A DNA stretch of 16,420 nucleotides. It comes from Lachnospiraceae bacterium UBA4711 (GTDB lineage Bacteria > Bacillota > Clostridia > Lachnospirales > Lachnospiraceae). Below, one piece after another: positions 1 through 8,496 of this stretch. The stretch lies in contig DHJV01000083.1 in the NCBI GenBank assembly GCA_002404515.1, forward strand, positions 1 to 16,420. Reading direction: 5' to 3'. Position numbers and translations under genes: made by a program. The notes under the pieces are model-generated. The model saw only the letters and a program-made list of their open reading frames with translations, ran no database searches and was not told where the DNA came from. The first letter of the stretch is position 1; the number at the start of each line of letters is the position of its first letter.

Positions 1-33
1 GAAAGCATCCGGGATATCGTCCGTCAGATGTAA
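1..33 (+). CDS. possible C-terminal end of an upstream gene (partial)
   Basis: Frame 1 reads ESIRDIVRQM and then a TAA stop at 31-33. This looks like the amphipathic end of a protein that starts outside the window. A promoter-like sequence begins 9 nt after the stop, as expected at a gene boundary. Ten codons are too few to name a family, and a minus-strand reading of the same bases is also open, so this is a weak call. Confidence 0.3.
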   Translation, partial: ESIRDIVRQM

Positions 34-41
34 ATCCAAGC

Positions 42-71
42 TTGCAATATTCTGAATGTATGTCATATAAT
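42..71 (+). promoter_or_regulatory. sigma-A type promoter for the MATE/NSS gene pair
   Basis: TTGCAA at 42-47 and a perfect TATAAT at 66-71 are separated by 18 nt. Transcription would start near 78, giving a leader of roughly 80 nt before the MATE start codon. The leader holds a short inverted repeat (CTAC at 109-112 and GTAG at 120-123) that could be an operator but is too short to claim. Confidence 0.5.
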
Positions 72-156
72 AACTGGTTGTATATGCGATAAGGAAAAAA
101 TCAATTTCTACTCATGTATGGTAGACTTATGATACAGGATTCAGGAGATGACGGCG

Positions 157-1560
157 ATGAAGAACCAGAAAACAGATATGACGGAACAATTAGACCAGGG
201 GAAGATCCTTCCTCTGGTTTTTCGACTTTCGATTCCGGCAGTTGTCGCACAGCTCATTACATTTTTATATAATATCGTTGACCGGATGTTTGTCTCCCAG
301 ATCAAAGGTTCCGGTATGGATGCGCTCGCGGCACTCGGTATCGTGCTGCCGATTACCCTCATCATACAGGCATTTGCGAATCTCGTCGGACTTGGCGGTT
401 CTCCGCGTGCCGGAATTAAGCTTGGAGAAGATAACCGGGAGGAAGCAAACCGGATTTTTAATACTGCTGTGACATTGTTACTGATTATCGGCGTGACGAT
501 CAGTGTGATTACATTTGCATTTGCAGAGCCAATCATCCGGGCGTTTGGCTGTCCGGAAAGCGCAGTGAATTATGCCGTATCCTACCTGAAGATTTACTCC
601 GGGGGAACGATATTTGTAATGATCCCGCAGGGGTTAAATCCATTTATTCTGACGCAGGGATATTCGATGTTTGCGATGGTTTCAATCCTCGTCGGTGCGA
701 TTATCAATATTATCTTAGACCCAATCTTTATCTTTGTGCTTGACATGGGTGTAAGCGGTTCGAGCCTTGCGACGGTGCTGTCGCAGCTTTGCTCCTGCAT
801 CTGTATCATTGCATTTTTCTACACAAAGAAAAGTATATTCCGGTTCCGTTTTGTAGACATGCGTCTGAAGCTGTCACGCGTGCTGGATATCGCATCACTT
901 GGGCTTACGCCGTTTGTCATGACGATCACGGAGTGCGCAATCCAGATCGTGTTCAATGTGAACCTGAACTGGTCGACCGGTGGCGACAAGGATTACACGG
1001 CGGCATTGACGGTGATGCTCAGTGCGCTACAGCTCATCTCACTTCCGTTAAACGGGCTTGGAAATGGCATGCAGCCATTTTTCAGTTATAATTATGGCAA
1101 AGGTAACGCGAAACGATTGAAAAAGGGCATAAAATATGTTACTGTCATTGCATTCATCTTTGCTGTGACTGTGTGGTCTGTCTCGATGGCGGTGCCGGAG
1201 ATGTACGCACGGCTTTTCTCGGCGAGTGACGCGGTAACTGCGATCGTGAAGCAGTATTGCCCGTTGTTTTTGATGGGCTCGATCATGTTCTTTGTACAGA
1301 TGACACTGCAGAACATCAATGTGGCATTAGGACAGGGCAAGATGGCGTTACTGCTTGCGGTGAACCGAAAGGTGATTATATTGATTCCTCTTTGCTGTAT
1401 CTTGACAAGAGTTGCTGGCTTCAAGGGCGTGTATATGTCGGAGGGCATTACCGACCTGGTGGCAGGCATCATTACGGCGATTGTGATATTTACGATGCTG
1501 CCACGGATATTTGCAAGAAGGGAAGCAGAAGTAAAGAGAAACCAAATAAAGAAAGGGTAG
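157..1560 (+). CDS. MATE family efflux transporter
   Basis: This is a multidrug and toxic compound extrusion (MATE) antiporter of about 467 residues, typical length for the family. It should sit in the cytoplasmic membrane with 12 helices and export cationic drugs or metabolites in exchange for Na+ or H+. Supporting features are the N-terminal hydrophobic block with the DRMFVSQIKG segment (usual family form D-x-x-F/Y-V/I-G), the loop LGGSPRAGIKLGEDN after helix 2, and the internal repeat of two six-helix halves. The ATG at 157 is preferred over the ATG at 148 because the AGGAG at 143-147 directly abuts 148 but lies 9 nt before 157. The gene ends 12 nt before the NSS symporter, so the two are probably co-transcribed from the promoter at 42-71. 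The substrate cannot be deduced. Confidence 0.93.
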   Translation: MKNQKTDMTEQLDQGKILPLVFRLSIPAVVAQLITFLYNIVDRMFVSQIKGSGMDALAALGIVLPITLIIQAFANLVGLGGSPRAGIKLGEDNREEANRIFNTAVTLLLIIGVTISVITFAFAEPIIRAFGCPESAVNYAVSYLKIYSGGTIFVMIPQGLNPFILTQGYSMFAMVSILVGAIINIILDPIFIFVLDMGVSGSSLATVLSQLCSCICIIAFFYTKKSIFRFRFVDMRLKLSRVLDIASLGLTPFVMTITECAIQIVFNVNLNWSTGGDKDYTAALTVMLSALQLISLPLNGLGNGMQPFFSYNYGKGNAKRLKKGIKYVTVIAFIFAVTVWSVSMAVPEMYARLFSASDAVTAIVKQYCPLFLMGSIMFFVQMTLQNINVALGQGKMALLLAVNRKVIILIPLCCILTRVAGFKGVYMSEGITDLVAGIITAIVIFTMLPRIFARREAEVKRNQIKKG

Positions 1561-1572
1561 AGGGAAGGTTAC

Positions 1573-2949
1573 ATGAGTAGAAAACATCCAGAGAAGCGAG
1601 GCTCGTTTTCGGGCAAGCTTGGTTATGTGTTATCGGCGGCGGGTGCGTCGGTTGGTCTTGGAAATATATGGAGATTTCCGTATCTGGCAGCAAAATACGG
1701 CGGAGGAATCTTTCTGCTTGTCTATATACTGCTGGCACTGACATTCGGATACACGATGATCGTTGCGGAGTCCGCACTCGGACGTATGACGCAGAAAAGC
1801 CCGGTTGGTGCATTCCGTTCCTTCGGTAAGAAGAAATGGATTTCCTTTGGCGGCTGGATCAACGCGATCATTCCAATCCTGATCGTGCCGTATTATTCGG
1901 TCATCGGCGGCTGGGTAATCAAATATTTAGCAGAATATATCCGTGGAAATGGAACGAAGCTTGCGGAGGACGGATATTTCGGATCGTTTATATCGAATGG
2001 CGTATCGACGGAGCTTTGCTTCGTGATCTTCTGCCTTGTGACACTTGCGATCATCTATGCCGGTGTGCAGAATGGAATCGAGCGCGTATCGAAACTGATG
2101 ATGCCAATCCTCGTTGTTCTTTCCGTGCTCATTGCCATCTATTCGGTGACAAGACCGGGCGCTATCGAAGGAATGAAATATTTCTTAGTACCAAATATAA
2201 AAAATTTCTCATGGATGACGGTCGTAGCTGCGATGGGACAGATGTTTTATTCGCTGTCGATTGCTATGGGTATTCTGATTACGTTTGGTTCTTATATGAA
2301 GAAAGATACATCCATCGAGGGTGCAACCAGAAATGTAGAAGTGTTTGATACAGCAATCGCGATCATGGCAGGACTTATGATCATTCCTGCAGTGTTCGCA
2401 TTTTCCGGTGGCAATCCGGACACGCTGCAGGCGGGACCTTCGCTCATGTTTATCACGATTCCAAAGGTGTTCGCGAACATGGGACTTGGAACGGGTGTCG
2501 GAATCCTGTTCTTCCTGCTTGTGTTATTCGCTGCACTTACAAGTTCGATTGCACTGACGGAAAGCGCTGTTGCGACCTTTGAGGATGAACTTGGCTGGGA
2601 ACGGAAGAAATCAACGGTTGTGATCGGACTGATCATGATCGCACTTGGAACGTTATCAAGCCTTGGATATGGACCACTTGGATTCGTGAAGATCCTTGGA
2701 ATGCAGTTTTTGGATCTGTTTGATTTCCTGACGAATTCCGTGATGATGCCGATTGCAGCATTCCTTACAGGCCTGCTTGTATCGCGCGTCGTTGGGATTG
2801 ACAAGATCGAAGAGGAAGTCTGCCATGGAGAAAGCGCATTCCGGAGAAAGAAAATATTTGTAGTAATGATCAAATATCTGTGCCCGATCTTTGCATTGAT
2901 TATTCTGCTTAGTTCAGTTGCAAATGCATTTGGATGGATTTCCATGTAA
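1573..2949 (+). CDS. sodium-dependent transporter, NSS/SNF family
   Basis: This is a neurotransmitter:sodium symporter family protein of 458 residues, related to the bacterial LeuT/MhsT/TnaT group that imports amino acids with Na+. Helix 1 carries the signature ASVGLGNIWRFPYL (the family GNxWRFP motif that lines the substrate and sodium sites). Helix 6 reads MGQMFYSLSIAMGILITFGSY and helix 8 has the TSSIALTESAVA segment. The length fits bacterial members with 11 or 12 helices. A GGAAGG Shine-Dalgarno at 1563-1568 precedes the ATG. It follows the MATE gene by 12 nt. No clear intrinsic terminator follows. An amino acid substrate is a family-level inference; which one is not visible. Confidence 0.95.
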   Translation: MSRKHPEKRGSFSGKLGYVLSAAGASVGLGNIWRFPYLAAKYGGGIFLLVYILLALTFGYTMIVAESALGRMTQKSPVGAFRSFGKKKWISFGGWINAIIPILIVPYYSVIGGWVIKYLAEYIRGNGTKLAEDGYFGSFISNGVSTELCFVIFCLVTLAIIYAGVQNGIERVSKLMMPILVVLSVLIAIYSVTRPGAIEGMKYFLVPNIKNFSWMTVVAAMGQMFYSLSIAMGILITFGSYMKKDTSIEGATRNVEVFDTAIAIMAGLMIIPAVFAFSGGNPDTLQAGPSLMFITIPKVFANMGLGTGVGILFFLLVLFAALTSSIALTESAVATFEDELGWERKKSTVVIGLIMIALGTLSSLGYGPLGFVKILGMQFLDLFDFLTNSVMMPIAAFLTGLLVSRVVGIDKIEEEVCHGESAFRRKKIFVVMIKYLCPIFALIILLSSVANAFGWISM

Positions 2950-3015
2950 TAGATGCGGGATGATTTTTACAGATTATGCATTTGCCTGCATCAGATGAAA
3001 AAATAAGCCGGACGT

Positions 3016-3044
3016 TTGTCAAATAAACCTGTATGGTGTATGAT
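3016..3044 (+). promoter_or_regulatory. sigma-A type promoter for the sensory cassette
   Basis: TTGTCA at 3016-3021 and TATGAT at 3039-3044 are separated by exactly 17 nt. The expected start near 3051 gives a leader of about 50 nt before the first hybrid kinase. The position, in the only sizeable gap between the NSS gene and the kinase, supports it. Confidence 0.55.
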
Positions 3045-3103
3045 AATGGAAGGTTATATGGAAATACGGTAGTCAGAGACAATGGTTTGAAAGTAGAGAA
3101 TAT

Positions 3104-5005
3104 ATGACAGATGTTTATTTGATAAGTTCGGTATTTATGATGATCATTCTTACAGTTTTACTTGTGAAATTCTGCAAGGATGAGGGGTTGAAGCAGACGG
3201 GAAAGACTTGTATTTCCTTTGTGGCAACGGTAGAACTATATGTTTTGTTTGATGCATTGTTTGTAATCTGCTTATTGCGGACCACGGCACCATTACCGGT
3301 TTACCGCACGGTTGTTTTTCTGTTTTATCTGATTTATATTATCATGCCTTATATGTGGCATCGTTTTATGAAACATTATATTGGCAGTGCACACGGCTCA
3401 ATCTGGAACCGGCTGGAAATACTGCCTTTTTTTGCATTGCTTGTGATGGTTCTCGTATCTGTGCCGACAGGACTGTTGTGGAAGATCGACGATTCCGGCC
3501 TGTATGTCAGGGGACCGTGGTTTAAACTGTTTTCTATTTTAAATCTATTTTATTATGTACTCGCATTTCTTCGGACGATTTATAGTTTGTGTACGAACAA
3601 AAGGGAAACAAGAAATTTCATGGTTCAGTCTACAGTCTTTTCTGCGATTCCATTGATCGGAATCGTGCTGAATGCATATGTGATTCCGGTGTATGATGTA
3701 TCGCCGCTGCAACCATATTGTCTGGTGCTTGGAACTTTGCTTGCGTATCTCTTTATTGTGGAACGTCACCGGAATGAGACGGAAGCAAAGCAGCGGGAAC
3801 TGTTATATGGGGCTCTGAAAAATGAGCGGGAAGCAACAAAGCGGGCACGGGAAGCAGGAATGGTAAAAACAACGTTCCTGGCGAATATGTCACACGATAT
3901 CCGCACGCCGATGAATGCGATTCTTGGATTTTCAAATATTATTCAGAAAAATCCGGGCGATGTGGAGACGGTAAAAAATGCAGTGGGAAAGATACAGGCA
4001 TCTGGTGAGGTTCTTCTCAAGATTATCAATGATGTGCTGGATTTGTCTAAGCTTGAAAGCGGGAAAGTGGAGTTGAAGGAGAAAGTTGTCTATCTTCCTG
4101 CGATGATGGATAGTCTGGATCAGATGCTTGAATATGATATGAAGCAGAAGAATATACGGTTTGATATGCGTAGGGAGATTGAGAATCCGTATGTCATCTG
4201 TGATGATACAAAGTTACAGCAGATACTGGTGAATGTGCTTAGTAATGCAGTGAAATTTACGAATGAGGGCGGAACAATCACATTTTCGGTTTATCAGGAA
4301 GCGGGAAAGGATGCATATGCGGATTACCGGATATCTGTCAGAGATACCGGAATTGGCATGACAGAAGAATTTCAAAGACATGCGTTTGAGGCATTTGAAC
4401 GGGAACGAACCTCCACAGAAAGCAAGATGCAGGGAACCGGACTTGGACTTGCGATTGTGAAAAGGCTGGTTGATCTTATGGGTGGTCATGTGGAGATTCA
4501 CAGCCAGGTCGGAGAAGGAACGGAGATCCGGATTGCACTTCCGTTAAAAACCGTACAGGAACAGGAAGTGAAAGTAAAAGAAAAAAAGAACATTCAGGCG
4601 GAAATCCTGCGAGGGAAAAAGGTGTTGCTTGCAGAGGATAATGCACTTAATGCGGAGATAGCAATGACTATGTTATCGGAACTTGGCATGGAGATTGACT
4701 GGGTGGAAAATGGAAGTGTGTGTTTGGAAAAACTTCTGTCGGAAGATTCGGCAGATTATGATTTTATTTTGATGGATATTCAGATGCCTGTGATGGATGG
4801 ACTTGAGGCAACCAGAAAGATACGGGCGTGTACAGATCAAAAAAAATCACAAATTCCGATTATTGCCATGACAGCGAATGCATTTGAGGAGGATAAAAAA
4901 GAAGCACTCAATGCGGGAATGAATGGATTTGTGTCCAAACCGATCGTATTGGAGAATCTGATCAGCCAGGTAGGGGCATTGGAAGAAAGCGGGAGTATGG
5001 TATGA
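3104..5005 (+). CDS. hybrid sensor histidine kinase/response regulator with 7-helix sensor
   Basis: This is a 633-residue membrane hybrid kinase. Residues 1-220 form about seven hydrophobic helices with short loops, so ligand sensing is probably within the membrane or by a partner protein. A charged linker of about 30 residues leads to the HisKA domain (FLANMSHDIRTP, phospho-His264). The ATPase domain follows, with an N-box around Asn381, DTGIGM at 414-419 and GTGLGLAIV from 444. The C-terminal receiver domain (about 507-625) has E511/D512, phospho-Asp558 and Lys612, so every catalytic residue is present. No HPt or DNA-binding output domain is attached. The stop codon overlaps the next ATG (ATGA), so translation of the binding lipoprotein is probably coupled. 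The start at 3104 has only a weak AGAG site upstream. Confidence 0.93.
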   Translation: MTDVYLISSVFMMIILTVLLVKFCKDEGLKQTGKTCISFVATVELYVLFDALFVICLLRTTAPLPVYRTVVFLFYLIYIIMPYMWHRFMKHYIGSAHGSIWNRLEILPFFALLVMVLVSVPTGLLWKIDDSGLYVRGPWFKLFSILNLFYYVLAFLRTIYSLCTNKRETRNFMVQSTVFSAIPLIGIVLNAYVIPVYDVSPLQPYCLVLGTLLAYLFIVERHRNETEAKQRELLYGALKNEREATKRAREAGMVKTTFLANMSHDIRTPMNAILGFSNIIQKNPGDVETVKNAVGKIQASGEVLLKIINDVLDLSKLESGKVELKEKVVYLPAMMDSLDQMLEYDMKQKNIRFDMRREIENPYVICDDTKLQQILVNVLSNAVKFTNEGGTITFSVYQEAGKDAYADYRISVRDTGIGMTEEFQRHAFEAFERERTSTESKMQGTGLGLAIVKRLVDLMGGHVEIHSQVGEGTEIRIALPLKTVQEQEVKVKEKKNIQAEILRGKKVLLAEDNALNAEIAMTMLSELGMEIDWVENGSVCLEKLLSEDSADYDFILMDIQMPVMDGLEATRKIRACTDQKKSQIPIIAMTANAFEEDKKEALNAGMNGFVSKPIVLENLISQVGALEESGSMV

Positions 5006-5829
5006 ACAAAAAAAGAAGGATGAAAAGGGCTGTCGCAGTTTGTATGGCGCTGGTTCTTGCACTTGCGTGCTGTGGATGTGGAGGAAAACAGCAACATCCG
5101 GAAGAAAATGCAGAGAATCTGCCTAAGATTATTGTAGGAAGTGATAATTATCCACCATACAATTATGAGGATGCGAATGGGGAACCGACTGGAATTGATG
5201 CAGAGCTTGCAAAAGAAGCATTTCACCGCATGGGATATGAGACACAGTTCAAATACATAAACTGGGAAGAAAAAAAGGAACTGGTTGATAGTGGGGAGAT
5301 TGACTGCATCTGGGGAAGCTTTTCCATTAATGGCAGGGAAGATCAGTATCATTGGACAGAGCCTTATATGGTCAGCCGACAGGTAGTCGCAGTCAGAGCA
5401 GATAGCAGTATTCATTCACTGCAGGATCTGAAAGGCAGGCGGATTGCAGTGCAGTCAACGACAAAACCAGAAGAGATTTTTGAAAAACATGAGGATCCGC
5501 GTATTCCGGAATTTGAAGAGGTGATTTCCCTACAGAACAGAGAATTATTATACCCATTTTTAAGTAAGGGATATGTGGATGCAATTGCTGCACATGAGAC
5601 ATCTATTTTACAGGGAATGAAAGATTATGGGCTTGAGTACCGCATCCTCGATGAGCCGCTTCTTATCGTAGGGCTTGGCGTTGCATTCTCTTTGGACGAT
5701 GACCGTGGGATTGAAAAAGAACTTTCAAAGACATTTGAACAAATGCGGGAAGATGGCACGATGGAAAAAATTATCGGAAAGTATCTGGATAATCCACAGA
5801 CATATTTGTGGGAGGAAACAAGTGAGTAA
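5002..5829 (+). CDS. extracellular solute-binding protein family 3 lipoprotein
   Basis: This is a 275-residue Venus-flytrap protein of the amino-acid-binding (SBP family 3, PBPb) type. The N terminus is a lipoprotein signal: basic KKRRMKR, a hydrophobic core, then ALACCGCGG. Lipidation is probably at Cys23 or Cys26, which would anchor it to the outer face of the membrane. The mature domain starts IIVGSDNYPPYNYED and includes GIDAELAKEA. SFSINGREDQYHWTEPY supplies an Arg where amino-acid binders hold the ligand carboxylate, and GYVDAIAAHE is the usual second-lobe segment. The start overlaps the upstream kinase by 4 nt. The next kinase starts 8 nt before this stop. No permease or ATPase gene is nearby, so a sensory role with the flanking kinases is more likely than transport. 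The ligand is unknown; an amino acid is an inference. Confidence 0.9.
   Translation: MNKKRRMKRAVAVCMALVLALACCGCGGKQQHPEENAENLPKIIVGSDNYPPYNYEDANGEPTGIDAELAKEAFHRMGYETQFKYINWEEKKELVDSGEIDCIWGSFSINGREDQYHWTEPYMVSRQVVAVRADSSIHSLQDLKGRRIAVQSTTKPEEIFEKHEDPRIPEFEEVISLQNRELLYPFLSKGYVDAIAAHETSILQGMKDYGLEYRILDEPLLIVGLGVAFSLDDDRGIEKELSKTFEQMREDGTMEKIIGKYLDNPQTYLWEETSE
5811..5815 (+). promoter_or_regulatory. ribosome binding site fixing the GTG start of the second hybrid kinase
   Basis: GGAGG lies 6 nt before the GTG at 5822, inside the end of the binding-protein gene. The same reading frame is open back to 5675 with an ATG there, but that extension has no such site and reads as an out-of-frame copy of the lipoprotein coding sequence, so the GTG is the likely start. 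Confidence 0.7.
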
Positions 5830-8038
5830 ACATAGGGAAGCCGGGCATAAGCACCATATTGGAATTTCATATCTGATCGAAGTGGTTGTTGGAATCGCAC
5901 TGATGCTTGGCGTTTTTGCAGGAGCATCAAACCATGATATGGCAGCAACGAAAGAACGTCTGAGTGGTACAATCAGCTATATCAAGGAACAGTATAACCA
6001 GCATAAGCGTTTGTCACTTGCCTCTGAAACGAAGAGTGTCATGCGTATGATAGAGAGTGCGCATCAGATTGATATGCAGCTTGTAAAAAGACCCGGAAAC
6101 TCTGCGGAGACGGTGGATGATTCCACGTTGGAATTATGTGCAAAAAACTGTTATGTAAGTGGTATCTATCTGTTAGAACGGGATGGAACGGTGGCGGCTT
6201 CTTATTGTGAGACTGCGCTGGATGATGATTTCTTCCGGAAATATATAAAGATAGATGCGTTGTTAGATATAGTTACATTTCCGGAAAAGTCGTATGGGGT
6301 ACGAATTAATCTGGAGGATGGCTCGTATGTGGATGTGGCTGCAGTTGCCCAGACAAACCAAAACCGGATTGTGGTTGTTTATTACTATACACCAAGGGAA
6401 TATATACAGGCATTCAGTAATTCGGTGGAATCTCTGTTGTCCGGTTATACACTGGAACGTGATGGTACGATTGTTGTCAGTGATGGTATGGAAATCGTTG
6501 CATCCAATGATACGGCACTGATTGGAAAAAGTACGGACGACATTGGAATTTTGCGCAAGATAAGACAAAATGCATCAACAGGAAAGCTTGTACATGCAAA
6601 CAAAGATGGCGCAAGATTCAATCAATATTTTGGGTTGGTGGAGCATGGACGGGATTATTATGTGTATGTATATATGTCAGAACGGGATGTATTTTCTACC
6701 ACATTCCGGAGCATGTTGTATGCACTGATTATTTATATTGCAATCCTGATTGCCATCAATATGATTCGGTGGCGGCTGACGCAGACATATCGGGAAAAAC
6801 AGATTGCAATTCAGGATGCATATACAGAACAGCTGCAGAATAAAAATGAACAATTGAAAGAGGCACTGGATCAGGCAGACCGGGCGAATGTGGCAAAAAC
6901 AAGTTTCTTGTCCCGGATGAGCCATGACATCCGGACACCATTGAATGGGATTATCGGTCTTTTGGAGATTGATGCAGCACATCCGGATGATTATAAGATG
7001 ATAAATGAAAACCGGGATAAAATGAAAATCTCTGCGAATCATCTGCTGTCTTTGATCAATGATGTTCTGCAGATGAGTAAGCTGGAAAGTGGGGAGATTG
7101 TACTCTCACGTGAAGTGATTGACTTGAGCGAGCTTGCGGTGGATGTCCTGACGATTGTCGGACAGCGTGCTGCCGAGGCTGGTATTACACTGGAAAATGA
7201 TATTGATGCGGGGAAGCTTATCCATAAAAATGTATATGGAAGTCCGCTTCATCTAAGGCAGATATTCCTGAATATCTATGGAAACTGTATTAAATACAAT
7301 AGTGTGGGTGGAACCGTGACAACACATTTTGCATATCTTGGGGAAAAGGACAAGATTGTCACATATCAGTGGACGATATCGGATACCGGCATTGGTATGA
7401 GTGAAGAATTTCTGAAGCATATTTTTGAGCCGTTTGCACAGGAACACACGGATGCAAGAAGCGTATATAACGGAACGGGACTTGGTATGGCAATCGTAAA
7501 AACACTGATTGATAAAATGCAAGGTACAATAGAAATTACAAGCAAAGAAGGAGAAGGCTCGGAATTCATCATTACATTGCCGTTTGAGATTGCAGATGCA
7601 AAGAAAAAACCGGAAAGAAAAAAGAATGGAAGGCAGATGGAGAAGTCTTTGGAGGGATTGCATCTTCTGCTGGTTGAAGATAATGAATTAAATGCAGAGA
7701 TAGCGGAGACATTATTAACGGATCGGGGATTCCGGATTACAGTTGCAACGGATGGGCAGCAGGCAATTGATCTGTTTGAACTGAACTCACCAGGAACGTA
7801 TGATGCGATTTTGATGGATGTCATGATGCCAGTCGTGGATGGACTTACGGCAACGCGGGCAATCCGTGCATTTGACCGGGAGGATGCAAAGACGATTCCG
7901 ATCATTGCCATGACGGCCAATGCATTTGATGAAGATGTAAAACAGTGTCTGGAGGCCGGTATGAATGCGCATTTGTCGAAACCGCTGCAGATAAATCAGA
8001 TTATGGAAACATTGGCAAAATATTGTGGGAAGCCGTAA
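5822..8038 (+). CDS. hybrid sensor histidine kinase/response regulator with extracellular sensor
   Basis: From the GTG start this is 738 residues. One helix (about 14-35) precedes an extracellular region of about 260 residues and a second helix (about 298-317). The extracellular part has the repeated pattern of a double-Cache sensor: VSGIYLLERDGTVAAS, then YTLERDGTIVVSDG and ASNDTALIGKSTDDI. A coiled coil leads to HisKA (FLSRMSHDIRTP, phospho-His368), an ATPase domain (DTGIGM, GTGLGMAIV) and a receiver (E619/D620, phospho-Asp666, Lys720). All key residues are present. The catalytic half closely resembles that of the first kinase, while the sensor half is unrelated. The gene overlaps the lipoprotein by 8 nt. 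The NusG domain II gene begins 27 nt later with no visible terminator, so read-through is possible. Output is unknown, because no HPt or regulator gene is in the window. Confidence 0.92.
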   Translation: MSKHREAGHKHHIGISYLIEVVVGIALMLGVFAGASNHDMAATKERLSGTISYIKEQYNQHKRLSLASETKSVMRMIESAHQIDMQLVKRPGNSAETVDDSTLELCAKNCYVSGIYLLERDGTVAASYCETALDDDFFRKYIKIDALLDIVTFPEKSYGVRINLEDGSYVDVAAVAQTNQNRIVVVYYYTPREYIQAFSNSVESLLSGYTLERDGTIVVSDGMEIVASNDTALIGKSTDDIGILRKIRQNASTGKLVHANKDGARFNQYFGLVEHGRDYYVYVYMSERDVFSTTFRSMLYALIIYIAILIAINMIRWRLTQTYREKQIAIQDAYTEQLQNKNEQLKEALDQADRANVAKTSFLSRMSHDIRTPLNGIIGLLEIDAAHPDDYKMINENRDKMKISANHLLSLINDVLQMSKLESGEIVLSREVIDLSELAVDVLTIVGQRAAEAGITLENDIDAGKLIHKNVYGSPLHLRQIFLNIYGNCIKYNSVGGTVTTHFAYLGEKDKIVTYQWTISDTGIGMSEEFLKHIFEPFAQEHTDARSVYNGTGLGMAIVKTLIDKMQGTIEITSKEGEGSEFIITLPFEIADAKKKPERKKNGRQMEKSLEGLHLLLVEDNELNAEIAETLLTDRGFRITVATDGQQAIDLFELNSPGTYDAILMDVMMPVVDGLTATRAIRAFDREDAKTIPIIAMTANAFDEDVKQCLEAGMNAHLSKPLQINQIMETLAKYCGKP

Positions 8039-8065
8039 CAACTATAACAGGGTCAGAGGTAATCA

Positions 8066-8425
8066 ATGATGGAACCAAAACAGGAACATAACATGATATC
8101 CCGCGCAGATATCCTGCTGATCGTTGGAATTTTAATTCTGGCGATCGCAGGACTTTTTGTATGGAAGAAGCTGCAAAAACCGGGGGCATGTGTGGATATT
8201 ATGATTGATGGGAAATCGGTCAAAACCTTGCAGTTGGATAAGGACACCAGCTACGAAGTGAAGCAGGAGGCAGGTGTCAATACAGTCGTTGTACAGGATG
8301 GCAGTGTAACTGTGCAGAATGCGGACTGCCCGGATAAGATCTGTGAGAAGCACCGGGCAATCAGCCGGATGGGCGAGACAATCATCTGTCTTCCACACAA
8401 GCTTGTGGTGGAAATCAAAGAGTAG
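8066..8425 (+). CDS. NusG domain II-containing protein (Rnf-associated)
   Basis: This is a small membrane-anchored protein of 119 residues. One helix (about 14-32, ADILLIVGILILAIAGLFV) is followed by an exposed domain resembling NusG domain II. The C-terminal signature reads ADCPDKICEKHRAISRMG and then ETIICLPHKLVVEI, with three Cys (two in CPDKIC, one in CLP) typical of this family. It is not the transcription factor NusG; the biochemical role of these proteins is not established. Genes of this type are often found next to a Gx transporter gene and Rnf genes in Clostridia, as here. An AGAGGT site at 8055-8060 precedes two adjacent ATGs (8066 and 8069), and either could be the start. Confidence 0.85.
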   Translation: MMEPKQEHNMISRADILLIVGILILAIAGLFVWKKLQKPGACVDIMIDGKSVKTLQLDKDTSYEVKQEAGVNTVVVQDGSVTVQNADCPDKICEKHRAISRMGETIICLPHKLVVEIKE

Positions 8426-8482
8426 ATGGACATATAGAATCAGAAATGAAGCAAACGGACAAATGGCAGAATCGGGTAAATT

Positions 8483-8490
8483 GGGAAGGA
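8483..8490 (+). promoter_or_regulatory. ribosome binding site deciding the Gx transporter start
   Basis: GGGAAGGA at 8483-8490 lies 6 nt before the ATG at 8497 and abuts the in-frame ATG at 8491. The upstream in-frame ATG at 8446 has no Shine-Dalgarno and would add a polar, unconserved-looking extension of 17 residues. Confidence 0.55.
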
Positions 8491-8496
8491 ATGAAA

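Noticed and set aside
1..66. Minus-strand frame starting with ATG at 66-64 (MTYIQNIASLDLHL...) and running off the left edge
   Set aside because: It reads like a plausible protein start but has no ribosome binding site, and its start codon overlaps a strong plus-strand -10 box. Too short to decide, so not called.
2292..2945. Long minus-strand open frame opposite the NSS gene (217 codons)
   Set aside because: Antisense shadow of a clearly conserved transporter gene. It has no recognisable domain. The same applies to long antisense frames at 4837-5415 and 7366-7920.
2952..2992. Inverted repeat GATGCGGG / CCTGCATC after the NSS gene as a terminator
   Set aside because: The loop is 25 nt, there is one mismatch and the downstream bases are A-rich rather than a T-run.
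3058..3072. Four-codon leader ORF (MEIR) before the first hybrid kinase
   Set aside because: A GGAAGG site precedes it, but the predicted transcript start near 3051 falls within or after that site, so it would not be translated from that promoter.
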